Source of the DNA: Phycisphaerae bacterium
Lineage (GTDB): Bacteria; Planctomycetota; Phycisphaerae; Sedimentisphaerales; Anaerobacaceae
Direction of reading: 5' to 3'
Assembly: GCA_030630315.1 (NCBI GenBank)
Contig: DAOVNI010000128.1
Span: 1-5,420 of the forward strand
DNA length: 5,420 bases
The notes below the pieces were generated by a model, which was given only the letters and a program-made list of their open reading frames with translations, was not told the origin of the DNA and searched no databases. Position 1 is the stretch's first letter. Each line of letters starts with the position of its first letter. The translations under genes were made by a program, and so were the position numbers. Positions 1 to 5,113 of this stretch are shown one piece after another.

Positions 1-240
1 AATACAGCGAATACGCTTGGTATTTTTGGTGATATTTCGGTTATTGGGAAAACTATTGGCAGAAATATCCACTCCTGTAACTTTTTGACCATAGGTCTCG
101 GACAAATACTGGGCAAGCTCACACGCACCACAGCCCAAATCAAGCACGCGATAAGCTAAACGCAACTCTCGGCCGACACGTTGATACAAACGCGGTTTAA
201 TCTTGTCGTAAAAGTTATCAGACAGCTTCGCAGGACTCAT
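1..240 (-). CDS. Class I SAM-dependent methyltransferase, N-terminal 80 residues (runs off the left edge)
   Basis: Partial gene; its 3' end lies outside the window. The visible protein has the Rossmann-fold methyltransferase signature. Motif I is VLDLGCGACELAQYL at residues 32-46, the glycine loop that holds S-adenosylmethionine. It is followed by VTGVDIS at 54-60, whose Asp58 is the acidic residue expected to bind the SAM ribose. The N-terminus (MSPAKLSDNFYDKIKPRLYQ) resembles small Methyltransf_11/25-type enzymes. The ATG at 240 is preceded by AGGTG with a 6-nt spacer. The gene is last in the visible run, 100 nt after the J-protein stop, or only 9 nt after the end of the open frame discussed at 250-340. 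The methyl acceptor cannot be told; a small molecule, a metal or a protein are all possible. Confidence 0.88.
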   Translation of the reverse strand, partial: MSPAKLSDNFYDKIKPRLYQRVGRELRLAYRVLDLGCGACELAQYLSETYGQKVTGVDISANSFPNNRNITKNTKRIRCI

Positions 241-249
241 TGGCAACAC

Positions 250-340
250 CTAAAACGAAATAACCTTATCAGCTTCTTTAACCCATAGTCCTAACTCTGT
301 CATCTTGGCTTCATGAGCTCCATCAAAATAAGGCTTTCTG
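250..340 (-). other. Open reading stretch between the J-protein stop and the methyltransferase start; possible frameshifted tail
   Basis: The frame offset from the J-protein gene stays open from inside that gene to a TAG at 250-252. It encodes a protein-like tail (VLLVFNRKPYFDG then MTELGLWVKEADKVISF). It lacks a convincing start codon with a ribosome binding site. Removing one A from the AAAAA run of codons GAG-AAA-AAG near the end of the J-protein gene would fuse this tail to it. That would leave 9 nt before the methyltransferase ATG, matching the tight spacing elsewhere in the run. It may be a frameshift (real, programmed or a sequencing error) or untranslated spacer. Confidence 0.3.
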
Positions 341-733
341 TTAAATACAAGAAGAACGTTCGCCGTTTGACTTTTTCTCCTTTCCAGACACAAAAAATTT
401 CTCACGCCACCACAGAAAATGTCCCCAAGGATTATCCAGATTATATTTCTCATCTTCTGTAACACCTGGCCAGGAGTTAATTTCCTCCAAAAGCTTGTCG
501 CAGGGCTTATCACTGGTTAACAACTCATATGCACACTTTATGAGGGCAAATTTCTGGTTTGCTTCTGGATCACTTTGATTGTGATCCGGGTGATATTTCA
601 TTGCCGCCCGCCTATAAGCTTTTTTTAGCTGCTCTTTGCTTGCATCCTCTTCGATTTCCAGAATCTTGTATGCAGCTTTACGTGCCTCTAAGTCACGTGT
701 TATTTTCTCCATGAATTCAAAATCATCTTTCAT
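341..733 (-). CDS. J-domain (DnaJ-like) co-chaperone, 130 aa
   Basis: Short type III J-protein: a J domain with no Gly/Phe region, zinc-finger domain or client-binding domain of full DnaJ. The J domain spans about residues 20-75. It has helix II (SKEQLKKAYRRAAMKYH), the HPD tripeptide at 48-50 that triggers Hsp70 ATP hydrolysis, and helix III (ANQKFALIKCAYELL). The tail is rich in aromatics (NPWGHFLWWREKFF, about 101-114) and could hold the client or partner. The ATG overlaps the TGA of the upstream ATPase gene (ATGA), so translation is probably coupled; this supports the start at 733 over Met8, which has no ribosome binding site. By family knowledge it would recruit an Hsp70 partner, and by context to a client made in this locus, perhaps an Fe-S protein as HscB does for IscU. 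It has no HscB-like C-terminal domain. The true C-terminus may be altered by a frameshift. Confidence 0.9.
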   Translation of the reverse strand: MKDDFEFMEKITRDLEARKAAYKILEIEEDASKEQLKKAYRRAAMKYHPDHNQSDPEANQKFALIKCAYELLTSDKPCDKLLEEINSWPGVTEDEKYNLDNPWGHFLWWREKFFVSGKEKKSNGERSSCI

Positions 734-1581
734 TTGACCGCCACACTCGCATTAATTTTCTGGTATAGCTGTAAGAACATTTCTTCGTATCCGGGTAATG
801 CATCAATTATTTTAATCCCCTGTGAGTAAGCTTCTGCCACCAGTCGATCGTTTGGCATTTCAAGGAGAATTTTTATATCCTGTTGCCGACAGTAGCGTAC
901 CACTCTGTCATCACCTATGTCACAACGGTTTATTGCAACAGCAAACGGAAGCTTAAGCTCTCTTATCATATCCACCGCCAGTTCCAGGTCATTTAAACCA
1001 AACGGCGTAGGCTCGGTGACTAGCAGAACAAAGTCTGCTCCCTTAACCGCTTCAATAACAGGACAAGATGTTCCTGGAGGCACGTCGATAATTACTGTAC
1101 CATCGTTTATTGACTTTCGTTTGACATGTTTTATCAAGGCAGGGCTTTGGATGGCACCAATATCGAGTTTGCCTGCGCCATAATAGATTCCGTCCGCTCT
1201 GCCAAATTCAGCTATTCCTATCTTACGTTGTTTTTCCTTAATGGCGGCTTGCGGACAGATGGCCATACATCCACCGCAGGAATGACATAACTGTTCAAAA
1301 GTCATTACGGTATCTTTCAAACAAATTATGGCGCTGTATTGACAAAGCTGCCCGCATTTGCCGCAGCCGTTGCATAATTCGGTGTCAACTTCCGGCACGC
1401 CAATCGTAACATTCTGAGTTTCTTCTATATCCGGCTTCAAAAATATATGGCCGTTTGGTTCCTCAACATCACAATCAAGATACTGCACAGTTTTACCCAT
1501 CCGAGCAAGCGAACAAGCCAGATTTGTCGCAATGGTTGTTTTGCCTGTTCCACCTTTACCACTTGCAATAGCAATTTTCAT
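730..1581 (-). CDS. MinD-type P-loop ATPase with inserted 2x[4Fe-4S] ferredoxin domain (COG1149), 283 aa
   Basis: Deviant Walker A ATPase of the MinD/Mrp/NifH superfamily. The motif SGKGGTGKTT is at residues 7-16, with both the signature lysine (K9) and the P-loop lysine (K14). Switch-like DVPPG is at 166-170, and NRCD near 218-221 is in the base-binding position. Between strands sits a ferredoxin insert with two CxxCxxCxxxC sets: C70/73/76/80 and C99/102/105/109, the second followed by Pro. Such proteins are soluble and dimerise on ATP; family members serve metal-cluster assembly and accompany NifX-like proteins in anaerobes. I chose ATG 1581 because MKIAIASGKGG is the usual N-terminus; GAGG lies 12 nt upstream. 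ATG 1590, three codons earlier, is possible but sits only 3 nt from that site. The open frame reaches further upstream only by crossing the preceding gene. Its 3' end overlaps the J-protein start by 4 nt. Confidence 0.95.
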   Translation of the reverse strand: MKIAIASGKGGTGKTTIATNLACSLARMGKTVQYLDCDVEEPNGHIFLKPDIEETQNVTIGVPEVDTELCNGCGKCGQLCQYSAIICLKDTVMTFEQLCHSCGGCMAICPQAAIKEKQRKIGIAEFGRADGIYYGAGKLDIGAIQSPALIKHVKRKSINDGTVIIDVPPGTSCPVIEAVKGADFVLLVTEPTPFGLNDLELAVDMIRELKLPFAVAINRCDIGDDRVVRYCRQQDIKILLEMPNDRLVAEAYSQGIKIIDALPGYEEMFLQLYQKINASVAVK

Positions 1582-1582
1582 A

Positions 1583-1813
1583 TCAAGCATATTCCTCAGT
1601 AATATTTGATTTGTTCCAATCGAACCTATCTTTTGCAAACCAGCCATGTCGAGGCAAAGAATCAAAACAGACCGGCTCCGGATTACGCCATTGATTTCCC
1701 GGTGGAATTTGCCACTTTGTGTATCGATTCATCGCCGAAGCTGTTTTATCTATCCTGTAACCATCCGGATGAAATCCGACACTGATTTCTGTGGCTTTGA
1801 ATGTCTGCTCCAT
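1583..1813 (-). CDS. Unrecognised small protein, 76 aa, rich in aromatic residues
   Basis: I do not recognise this protein. It is very likely a real gene. GGAGGT stands 5 nt before its ATG, the best ribosome binding site in the window. It begins 12 nt after the DUF1847 stop and ends 1 nt before the ATPase ATG, so it fits the tight run exactly. The sequence has 12 aromatic residues in 76 (4 Trp, 5 Phe, 3 Tyr), several Pro/Gly turns (GFHPDGY, QIPPGNQW, LPRHGWF) and a single Cys (C49). There is no signal peptide, membrane segment or metal-binding Cys pair. It looks like a small folded cytoplasmic domain. Position suggests a partner of the ATPase or of DUF1847, but that is inference only. Confidence 0.8.
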   Translation of the reverse strand: MEQTFKATEISVGFHPDGYRIDKTASAMNRYTKWQIPPGNQWRNPEPVCFDSLPRHGWFAKDRFDWNKSNITEEYA

Positions 1814-1825
1814 TATTTACCTCCG

Positions 1826-2410
1826 CTATGTGGTCTCGTTAAAGTGTTTTCGAATATAGCGACTGTAAATAGCTCCCGCCGGATTGTGAGCCAATACGCG
1901 ATCCTTGGCAATAAGTGTTGTTACAGGAGCTTTTGATACCTTTGAAAAAATTGCATCGTGCCCAACGCAAAGCCCGCATATAACATTGAGTTGAGTCTCT
2001 GCCTCATTTAGCAACTGCGCCTGGCCGGCCGGGTTACACATAACTTCTTGGCCTTCTGATGAAATCTGTGGCAAATTAAAATCCTTCTTGTCAATTCCGC
2101 AAACTTTACAGCACACAGACACTACTTCAAAATGCCTCGAAAAAATCTCATCGATAATCTTTGCTTCTTCGCTTAAACCAATACAAAAAGCCAGACCTAA
2201 CTTTTGATATCCTAATTCCTTTGCAAACAAAATTATCTCACCCAATCGCGTTTCTTTACCATAATAGCGTCCCTCAATTGCCGAAGCGGCCTTGTGTAAT
2301 TCTGCTATATGGTTGTCTTGATATAATTGTCTATGATTGGAGGTCTGCGAAAAGCAATCCTTACCATCGCGACATTCTTTGCTCTCGCATCGTCCACATC
2401 GTGGAATCAT
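1826..2410 (-). CDS. DUF1847 family Cys-rich, putative metal-binding protein (COG4887), 194 aa
   Basis: Matches my memory of the DUF1847 family, which is uncharacterised and annotated as metal-binding, and found mostly in anaerobic bacteria and archaea. The N-terminus carries C5/C8/C13/C19 (CGRCESKEC...DC), a likely metal or Fe-S site. More Cys follow at C76, C100/C101/C104 (CCKVC), C125 in a CNPAGQA motif, and C145/C148 (CGLCVGHDAIF). The C-terminal stretch KAPVTTLIAKDRVLAHNP is typical of the family. No signal peptide or membrane span is seen, so it should be cytoplasmic. The ATG follows GGGA with a 6-nt spacer and lies 16 nt after the panD stop. The number of conserved Cys suggests a redox or metal-handling role alongside the ATPase and NifX-like proteins; the reaction is unknown. 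Confidence 0.9.
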   Translation of the reverse strand: MIPRCGRCESKECRDGKDCFSQTSNHRQLYQDNHIAELHKAASAIEGRYYGKETRLGEIILFAKELGYQKLGLAFCIGLSEEAKIIDEIFSRHFEVVSVCCKVCGIDKKDFNLPQISSEGQEVMCNPAGQAQLLNEAETQLNVICGLCVGHDAIFSKVSKAPVTTLIAKDRVLAHNPAGAIYSRYIRKHFNETT

Positions 2411-2426
2411 TCTTTTTCCCGCTTAA

Positions 2427-2777
2427 CTATTCCTTTGGTTTGTTTTTTTCATCAACGAATACTACTTTCGCCTTCACATCTTTTGCTTTCTCATCAGGTA
2501 CCTGCCAATAGGATATAATTATGACTTTATCACCGGTACTGCCTCGTCTTGCTGCAGGCCCATTTAATAACACGGTACCGGAACCTCGCGGAGCTGCAAT
2601 AGCATAAGTTACGAAGCGCTCGCCGTTGTTAATGTTTAATACGTGAACCTGCTCACCCGGCAATATATCTGCCTTTTCAAGAAGGTTTTCATCGATGGTG
2701 ATACTCCCTTGATAATCCAGATCCGTCCCGGTTAACGTTGCTCTATGGATCTTTGATTTCAGCATGAATCGTTCCAT
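2427..2777 (-). CDS. panD: Aspartate 1-decarboxylase, pyruvoyl-dependent, 116 aa
   Basis: Makes beta-alanine from L-aspartate for pantothenate and coenzyme A. The proenzyme cleaves itself between Gly24 and Ser25, and Ser25 becomes the pyruvoyl cofactor of the alpha chain. All key positions match E. coli PanD numbering when the start at 2777 is used: KIHR at 9-12, the YQGS cleavage site at 22-25, Arg54, Tyr58 in RFVTY, and Asn72 followed by Gly73. The C-terminal half has GDKVIIISY and ends in VDEKNKPKE, closer in feel to H. pylori PanD than to the E. coli enzyme. Start: [14 protein letters not shown] aligns with known N-termini; the frame is open 46 codons further up, but that part does not resemble PanD. 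ATG 2765 is an alternative. There is no panB or panC nearby, and its place between a NifX fusion and DUF1847 is unusual. Confidence 0.97.
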   Translation of the reverse strand: MERFMLKSKIHRATLTGTDLDYQGSITIDENLLEKADILPGEQVHVLNINNGERFVTYAIAAPRGSGTVLLNGPAARRGSTGDKVIIISYWQVPDEKAKDVKAKVVFVDEKNKPKE

Positions 2778-2930
2778 TTGCTCAACTTCCCTGTCAATGC
2801 CATCTCTTCTCAATATGTATATGGACCAGTTATTTCGGTTTAAACCTTGCTGATTGTATAGCAAAGCCCATAAGCTCAGACCTTTTCGCTTGAAAAGTTG
2901 TTGCGTAAAAAGCAAAAGCTCTAATAAAAT
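2778..2930 (-). other. 153-nt spacer upstream of panD with a small hairpin; possible promoter or leader
   Basis: No gene is supported here; the frame upstream of panD is open but shows no PanD similarity and no good start signal. On the minus strand a perfect 6-bp hairpin (CTTTTC-AAGC-GAAAAG) lies at 2882-2897, not followed by a T-run, so it is not a clear terminator. A -10-like TATACAAT occurs in the middle of the spacer, without a good -35 box. The gap is much larger than the others in this run (1-16 nt), so panD and the genes after it may have their own promoter. Confidence 0.3.
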
Positions 2931-3872
2931 TTATTTACCAACTTTTTTCTGCGCAAGTATGATGGCCTCATTGGGACATTCCGAAACACAGGCGGCACAA
3001 CCGGTACACGCTTCGGCGTTGATAACAGCATGTTCATTAACCTCAATGGCACCTGCTGGACACACATCAGCACAGATACCGCAGCCTGTACACTTGCCGG
3101 AATCAACAACAGCTACAGCCTTACGACCGCTTTCAAGCTGAGTTATTCTATTGTTTAACTGGCGCTTTTGCTGTTCAAGCAGCTCTGCCTGCTGCTTTAG
3201 AGCAGCCAATTCCTGCTCAGGGTTTTGCAGTCCGGCATCCTCTGGGGGACCTGCTGCCGGACCAACCGGAGGGACACCAGCCGGCATGCCCATCGCTGCT
3301 CCCATACCCATACCTCGGCCCATTCCGCCGCCTCCGCCCATACCTCGGCCCATGCCACCGCCGCGACCCATACCTTTGCCCATACCGCGTCCACCGCCCA
3401 TACCTCGGCCCATGCCGCGTCCGCCGCCCATGCCTGAGCCCATTGCGCCACCTTGACCGATTGGACCAGTCATCGGTTGGCCGGTTGCTGTCGGGTCTGC
3501 CGTTGCAGTGTTCACACCAAAGTGACTGGCTACATTTGGCCCCGAGGCGGAAGAGAAAGCTCCTGTTTTGAATTGATCAACGGCATTACGTACAACTCCG
3601 CTGACACCAACGATAACCTGTATGCCTGCCTGACCAAAGACGTTAAATGCGTTAGGGCCGCAGTTGCCGGTCAATACTGTAGTTACGCCTTTTTCCGACA
3701 TTAATTGAGCGGATTGAATTCCTGCACCGCCGCCAATAGCAATATTGGGATTTTCGATTGCTTCATCCTGCATTGTGTCGGTATCAATAATCAAAAAATA
3801 CGCACACCGACCAAATCGAGCCTCCACATTGTCATCGAGAGTAGGCCCTGTTGACGTTACTGCAATCTTCAT
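2931..3872 (-). CDS. NifX/NifB-like domain fused to Gly/Met repeat, coiled coil and 2x[4Fe-4S] ferredoxin, 313 aa
   Basis: Four parts in order. (a) Residues 1-110 are a COG1433 dinitrogenase iron-molybdenum cofactor (NifX/NafY/ORP-like) domain: MKIAVTSTG, RFGRCAYF, then VLTGNCGPNAF and GIQVIVGVSG. This fold binds metal clusters such as FeMo-co precursors or the Mo-Cu cluster of ORP. (b) About 141-199 is a Gly/Met/Arg repeat with a 10-residue period (GMGRGMGGGR-like) and 13 Met. (c) About 217-250 is a predicted coiled coil (EQELAALKQQAELLEQQ...QLES). (d) Residues 255-305 are a ferredoxin with C261/264/267/271 and C289/292/295/299, each set ending in Cys-Pro. No signal peptide, so cytoplasmic. 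The start at ATG 3872 has AAGG 7 nt upstream; a TTG two codons earlier is less likely. It lies 15 nt after the FmdB-type gene. Likely role: cluster carrier or scaffold with built-in electron transfer, working with the MinD-type ATPase downstream. Confidence 0.95.
   Translation of the reverse strand: MKIAVTSTGPTLDDNVEARFGRCAYFLIIDTDTMQDEAIENPNIAIGGGAGIQSAQLMSEKGVTTVLTGNCGPNAFNVFGQAGIQVIVGVSGVVRNAVDQFKTGAFSSASGPNVASHFGVNTATADPTATGQPMTGPIGQGGAMGSGMGGGRGMGRGMGGGRGMGKGMGRGGGMGRGMGGGGGMGRGMGMGAAMGMPAGVPPVGPAAGPPEDAGLQNPEQELAALKQQAELLEQQKRQLNNRITQLESGRKAVAVVDSGKCTGCGICADVCPAGAIEVNEHAVINAEACTGCAACVSECPNEAIILAQKKVGK
3307..3443. repeat. Five tandem copies of a 30-bp coding repeat inside the NifX fusion gene
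   Basis: On the plus strand the core CCCATACCTCGGCCCAT recurs at 3307, 3337 and 3397, with diverged copies at 3367 and 3427, so the period is exactly 30 bp. It encodes the 10-residue Gly/Met/Arg unit. In-frame tandem copies of this kind can expand or contract by slippage, so linker length may vary between strains. Confidence 0.9.
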
Positions 3873-3887
3873 AAACAATCCTTTCTA

Positions 3888-4094
3888 TCAGAGTCCACAT
3901 GTTCCGGTTGGACATGTTCCGGTTGAGCATGAATCGCTCCCTTGGTTGCTTTGCCCAACGGAAAATCCCGAAAATAATTTTTGCGTATTTGAACTTCCAC
4001 ATTTTTCGCAAACATGCTTGCCCTTGCTGCCGCTTTTTTCCAGAAATTGCATCTTGCGCCCGCATTTATTACACTTGTACTCAAATATTGGCAT
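3888..4094 (-). CDS. FmdB-type zinc ribbon protein, 68 aa
   Basis: Small putative regulatory protein of the FmdB / CxxC_CxxC_SSSS family. The N-terminus MPIFEYKCNKCG with C8/C11, and the second pair C29/C32 (CEKCGS), form one zinc ribbon; this is the full usual length of the domain. After it come the linker KLFSGFS, typical of the family, and a Ser/Gly-rich tail ending in three Cys spaced by four residues (C56, C61, C66). The ATG has AAGGAG 8 nt upstream, a strong site. It begins the second run of genes, just after the terminator-bearing spacer, and is followed 15 nt later by the NifX fusion gene. The name comes from a proposed regulator of formamidase, but the biochemical function of the family is not established; the tail Cys could bind an extra metal. 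Confidence 0.93.
   Translation of the reverse strand: MPIFEYKCNKCGRKMQFLEKSGSKGKHVCEKCGSSNTQKLFSGFSVGQSNQGSDSCSTGTCPTGTCGL
3897..3925. repeat. Tandem 14-bp repeat at the 3' end of the FmdB-type gene
   Basis: ACATGTTCCGGTTG occurs twice, at 3897-3910 and 3912-3925, giving a 15-bp period. It encodes two successive TGTCP/TGTCG units, so the Cys-x4-Cys-x4-Cys tail appears to have grown by in-frame duplication. Confidence 0.9.
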
Positions 4095-4133
4095 CGTCGT
4101 ATCTCCTTGTAAATTTGTTAGAACTTTACCCGA

Positions 4134-4184
4134 AACACAGTGTTCTTAAACACCGTATGAAATCTATCTCTTAATTGCCGTATG
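4134..4184. promoter_or_regulatory. Candidate control region upstream of the FmdB-type gene
   Basis: Between the terminator hairpin and the FmdB-type start are two direct copies of CCGTATG (4153-4159 and 4178-4184, 25 bp apart) and an 11-bp palindrome AACACAGTGTT (4134-4144). They lie 40-90 bp before the start codon, where promoter and operator sites would sit. I see no strong -35/-10 pair, so this rests on position and symmetry only. Confidence 0.25.
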
Positions 4185-4222
4185 CAACTGAGCATAGAAG
4201 ATTTAAATCGGCAGAAAAGGCT

Positions 4223-4260
4223 GGGGATGGTGTTTAGTGTTATACAGACACACCATCCCC
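4223..4260 (-). terminator. Stem-loop terminator after the DUF5320-like gene
   Basis: A perfect 11-bp stem (GGGGATGGTGT with ACACCATCCCC) encloses a 16-nt loop. It lies 50 nt after the stop codon of the DUF5320-like gene. On the minus strand the stem is followed by AGCCTTTTCTG, a short T-run, so termination there fits minus-strand transcription; the plus-strand side has no T-run. It separates the two small Gly-rich genes from the run that starts with the FmdB-type gene. Confidence 0.75.
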
Positions 4261-4309
4261 TTAGAAGTCCAGAAGCATCTAAGAAGATGAATCTTTAGCT
4301 CTCTGTTTC

Positions 4310-4717
4310 TTATTCTTTGGTGCTTTTCTGGCTTTCGAGTTCTTCTATGCGCTTTTTGATTCCGTCAAGGCTATCTTCAAGATATTCCGCCTGACCTTTC
4401 AGACCGTCCAGTTCCTGCTGAGGCGCAATCGTTGGGGCAAACGGCGCACCACCATAAGCGTATGGGCCCGCAGCACCGCCATAAGCATAAGGGCTCACGC
4501 CACCTCCCCAGGCAGGCATGCCGTATCCAGCTCCGGCCCAACCAAAACCTCGACCTCGGCCAAAACCGCCACCTCGGAAACCTCGGCCCCAGCCACCGTA
4601 GCCATGGCCACCAACGGGATTCATATAACCTGGCACCGGATAGCCTGCACAAAAACCCGCAGCTCTTCCTGTCATTGGTCCCATACCTCCAGGACCTGTT
4701 CCATCTCCACCTGGCAT
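4310..4717 (-). CDS. DUF5320-like Gly-rich protein with C-terminal coiled coil, 135 aa
   Basis: The N-terminus MPGGDGTGPGGMGPMTGRAAG is the conserved opening of DUF5320-type proteins. Residues 30-95 are a low-complexity Gly/Tyr/Phe/Trp/Arg region (GWGRGFRGGGFGRGRGF, SPYAYGG repeated as GPYAYGG), probably disordered. Residues 99-130 form a coiled coil (QELDGLKGQAEYLE...RIEELES). Only one Cys (C23) is present, so it is no zinc ribbon. AAAGGAG stands 7 nt before the ATG. The gene follows the zinc-ribbon Gly-rich gene by 24 nt and ends before a terminator, so the two are probably cotranscribed. The family has no established function but is common next to NifX-like proteins and Fe-S ATPases in anaerobes. 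Its coiled coil closely resembles the one in the nearby NifX fusion, suggesting they associate or share a partner. Confidence 0.9.
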   Translation of the reverse strand: MPGGDGTGPGGMGPMTGRAAGFCAGYPVPGYMNPVGGHGYGGWGRGFRGGGFGRGRGFGWAGAGYGMPAWGGGVSPYAYGGAAGPYAYGGAPFAPTIAPQQELDGLKGQAEYLEDSLDGIKKRIEELESQKSTKE

Positions 4718-4741
4718 AGTAATTCTCCTTTCAAAAAAATG

Positions 4742-4969
4742 TTAACTTCTTGTCATTTTCGTACCACACTTCGGACAGCTCTTTGCATTACAAGGCTGTC
4801 CTGCAGCATGAGCAACCGTTGCTCCGCAGTTCGGACAGACACAACTTCCGCCCGGCCCTGCGGCAAATGGTCCACCCATTCTGCCTCTACCCTGGCCTTG
4901 GCTTCGACCCATACCCCGGCCTGTGCCGGGACCTTGACCCGTAGGCCCTGTACCATTACCTCTTGGCAT
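4742..4969 (-). CDS. Small Gly-rich protein with C-terminal zinc ribbon, 75 aa
   Basis: The N-terminus MPRGNGTGPTGQGPGTGRG is the same module as in the DUF5320-like neighbour. It is followed by a Gly/Arg/Gln linker and then a Cys-rich end with C43, C45/C48 (CPNCG), C60 and C65/C68 (CPKCG), plus His54. Two CPxCG knuckles about 20 residues apart form a likely zinc ribbon; C43 and C60 could bind further metal. The start is ATG 4969: AAAGGATGG lies at the right distance, whereas the ATG three codons earlier (4978) overlaps that site. It is first in the two-gene unit and is preceded by a structured spacer. I know similar short proteins from anaerobes but no assigned function; a metal or Fe-S handling accessory role is inference from neighbours. 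Confidence 0.9.
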   Translation of the reverse strand: MPRGNGTGPTGQGPGTGRGMGRSQGQGRGRMGGPFAAGPGGSCVCPNCGATVAHAAGQPCNAKSCPKCGTKMTRS

Positions 4970-5047
4970 AATATCCATCCTTTCTGTAATTAAGTGTTAA
5001 TTTAAATTTACCACTAAACTCACCTGCGTGTGCTCCAGCATCGGAAG

Positions 5048-5098
5048 CCGGTCAACTTGCTTTTTAGTAATTTCACTAACATAAAGCAAATTGACCGG
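5048..5098 (-). other. Long stem-loop (16-bp stem plus 5-bp inner stem)
   Basis: CCGGTCAACTTGCTTT at 5048-5063 is the inverted copy of AAAGCAAATTGACCGG at 5083-5098, with one difference (5056/5090). In minus-strand RNA that position is a G-U wobble, so all 16 pairs form; in plus-strand RNA it is an A-C mismatch. Inside, TTAGT (5064-5068) pairs with ACTAA (5075-5079). There is no T-run on either side. It could be an RNA leader or terminator for the DUF1080 transcript, a protein-binding palindrome, or a small mobile-repeat remnant. Confidence 0.8.
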
Positions 5099-5113
5099 TT
5101 CTATCCTCTCGAC

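Noticed and set aside
1582..1665. N-terminal extension of the ATPase by 28 residues
   Set aside because: The extension overlaps the well-supported 76-residue gene and lacks its own ribosome binding site; MKIAIASGKGG is the usual family N-terminus.
2778..2915. N-terminal extension of PanD by 46 residues
   Set aside because: Key PanD residues match standard numbering only from the ATG at 2777, and the extension has no similarity to PanD.
3151..3456. Plus-strand open frame with a Pro-rich product (PIPRPIPPPPP-like)
   Set aside because: It is the antisense of the Gly/Met repeat of the NifX fusion; the Pro runs are the complement of Gly codons, and no ribosome binding site is seen.
3745..4149. 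Plus-strand 134-residue open frame
   Set aside because: It lies over the start of the NifX fusion and the whole FmdB-type gene on the other strand, both of which have clear family motifs.
5059..5090. Sigma-70 promoter inside the stem-loop (TTGCTT, 17 nt, TAAAAA on the minus strand)
   Set aside because: Only about 3 and 4 of 6 bases match consensus and both boxes lie in the hairpin arms; too weak to call.
5048..5098. Integron attC site
   Set aside because: The palindrome lacks the R'/R'' core consensus (GTTRRRY / RYYYAAC) at its ends, and no integrase or cassette genes are present.
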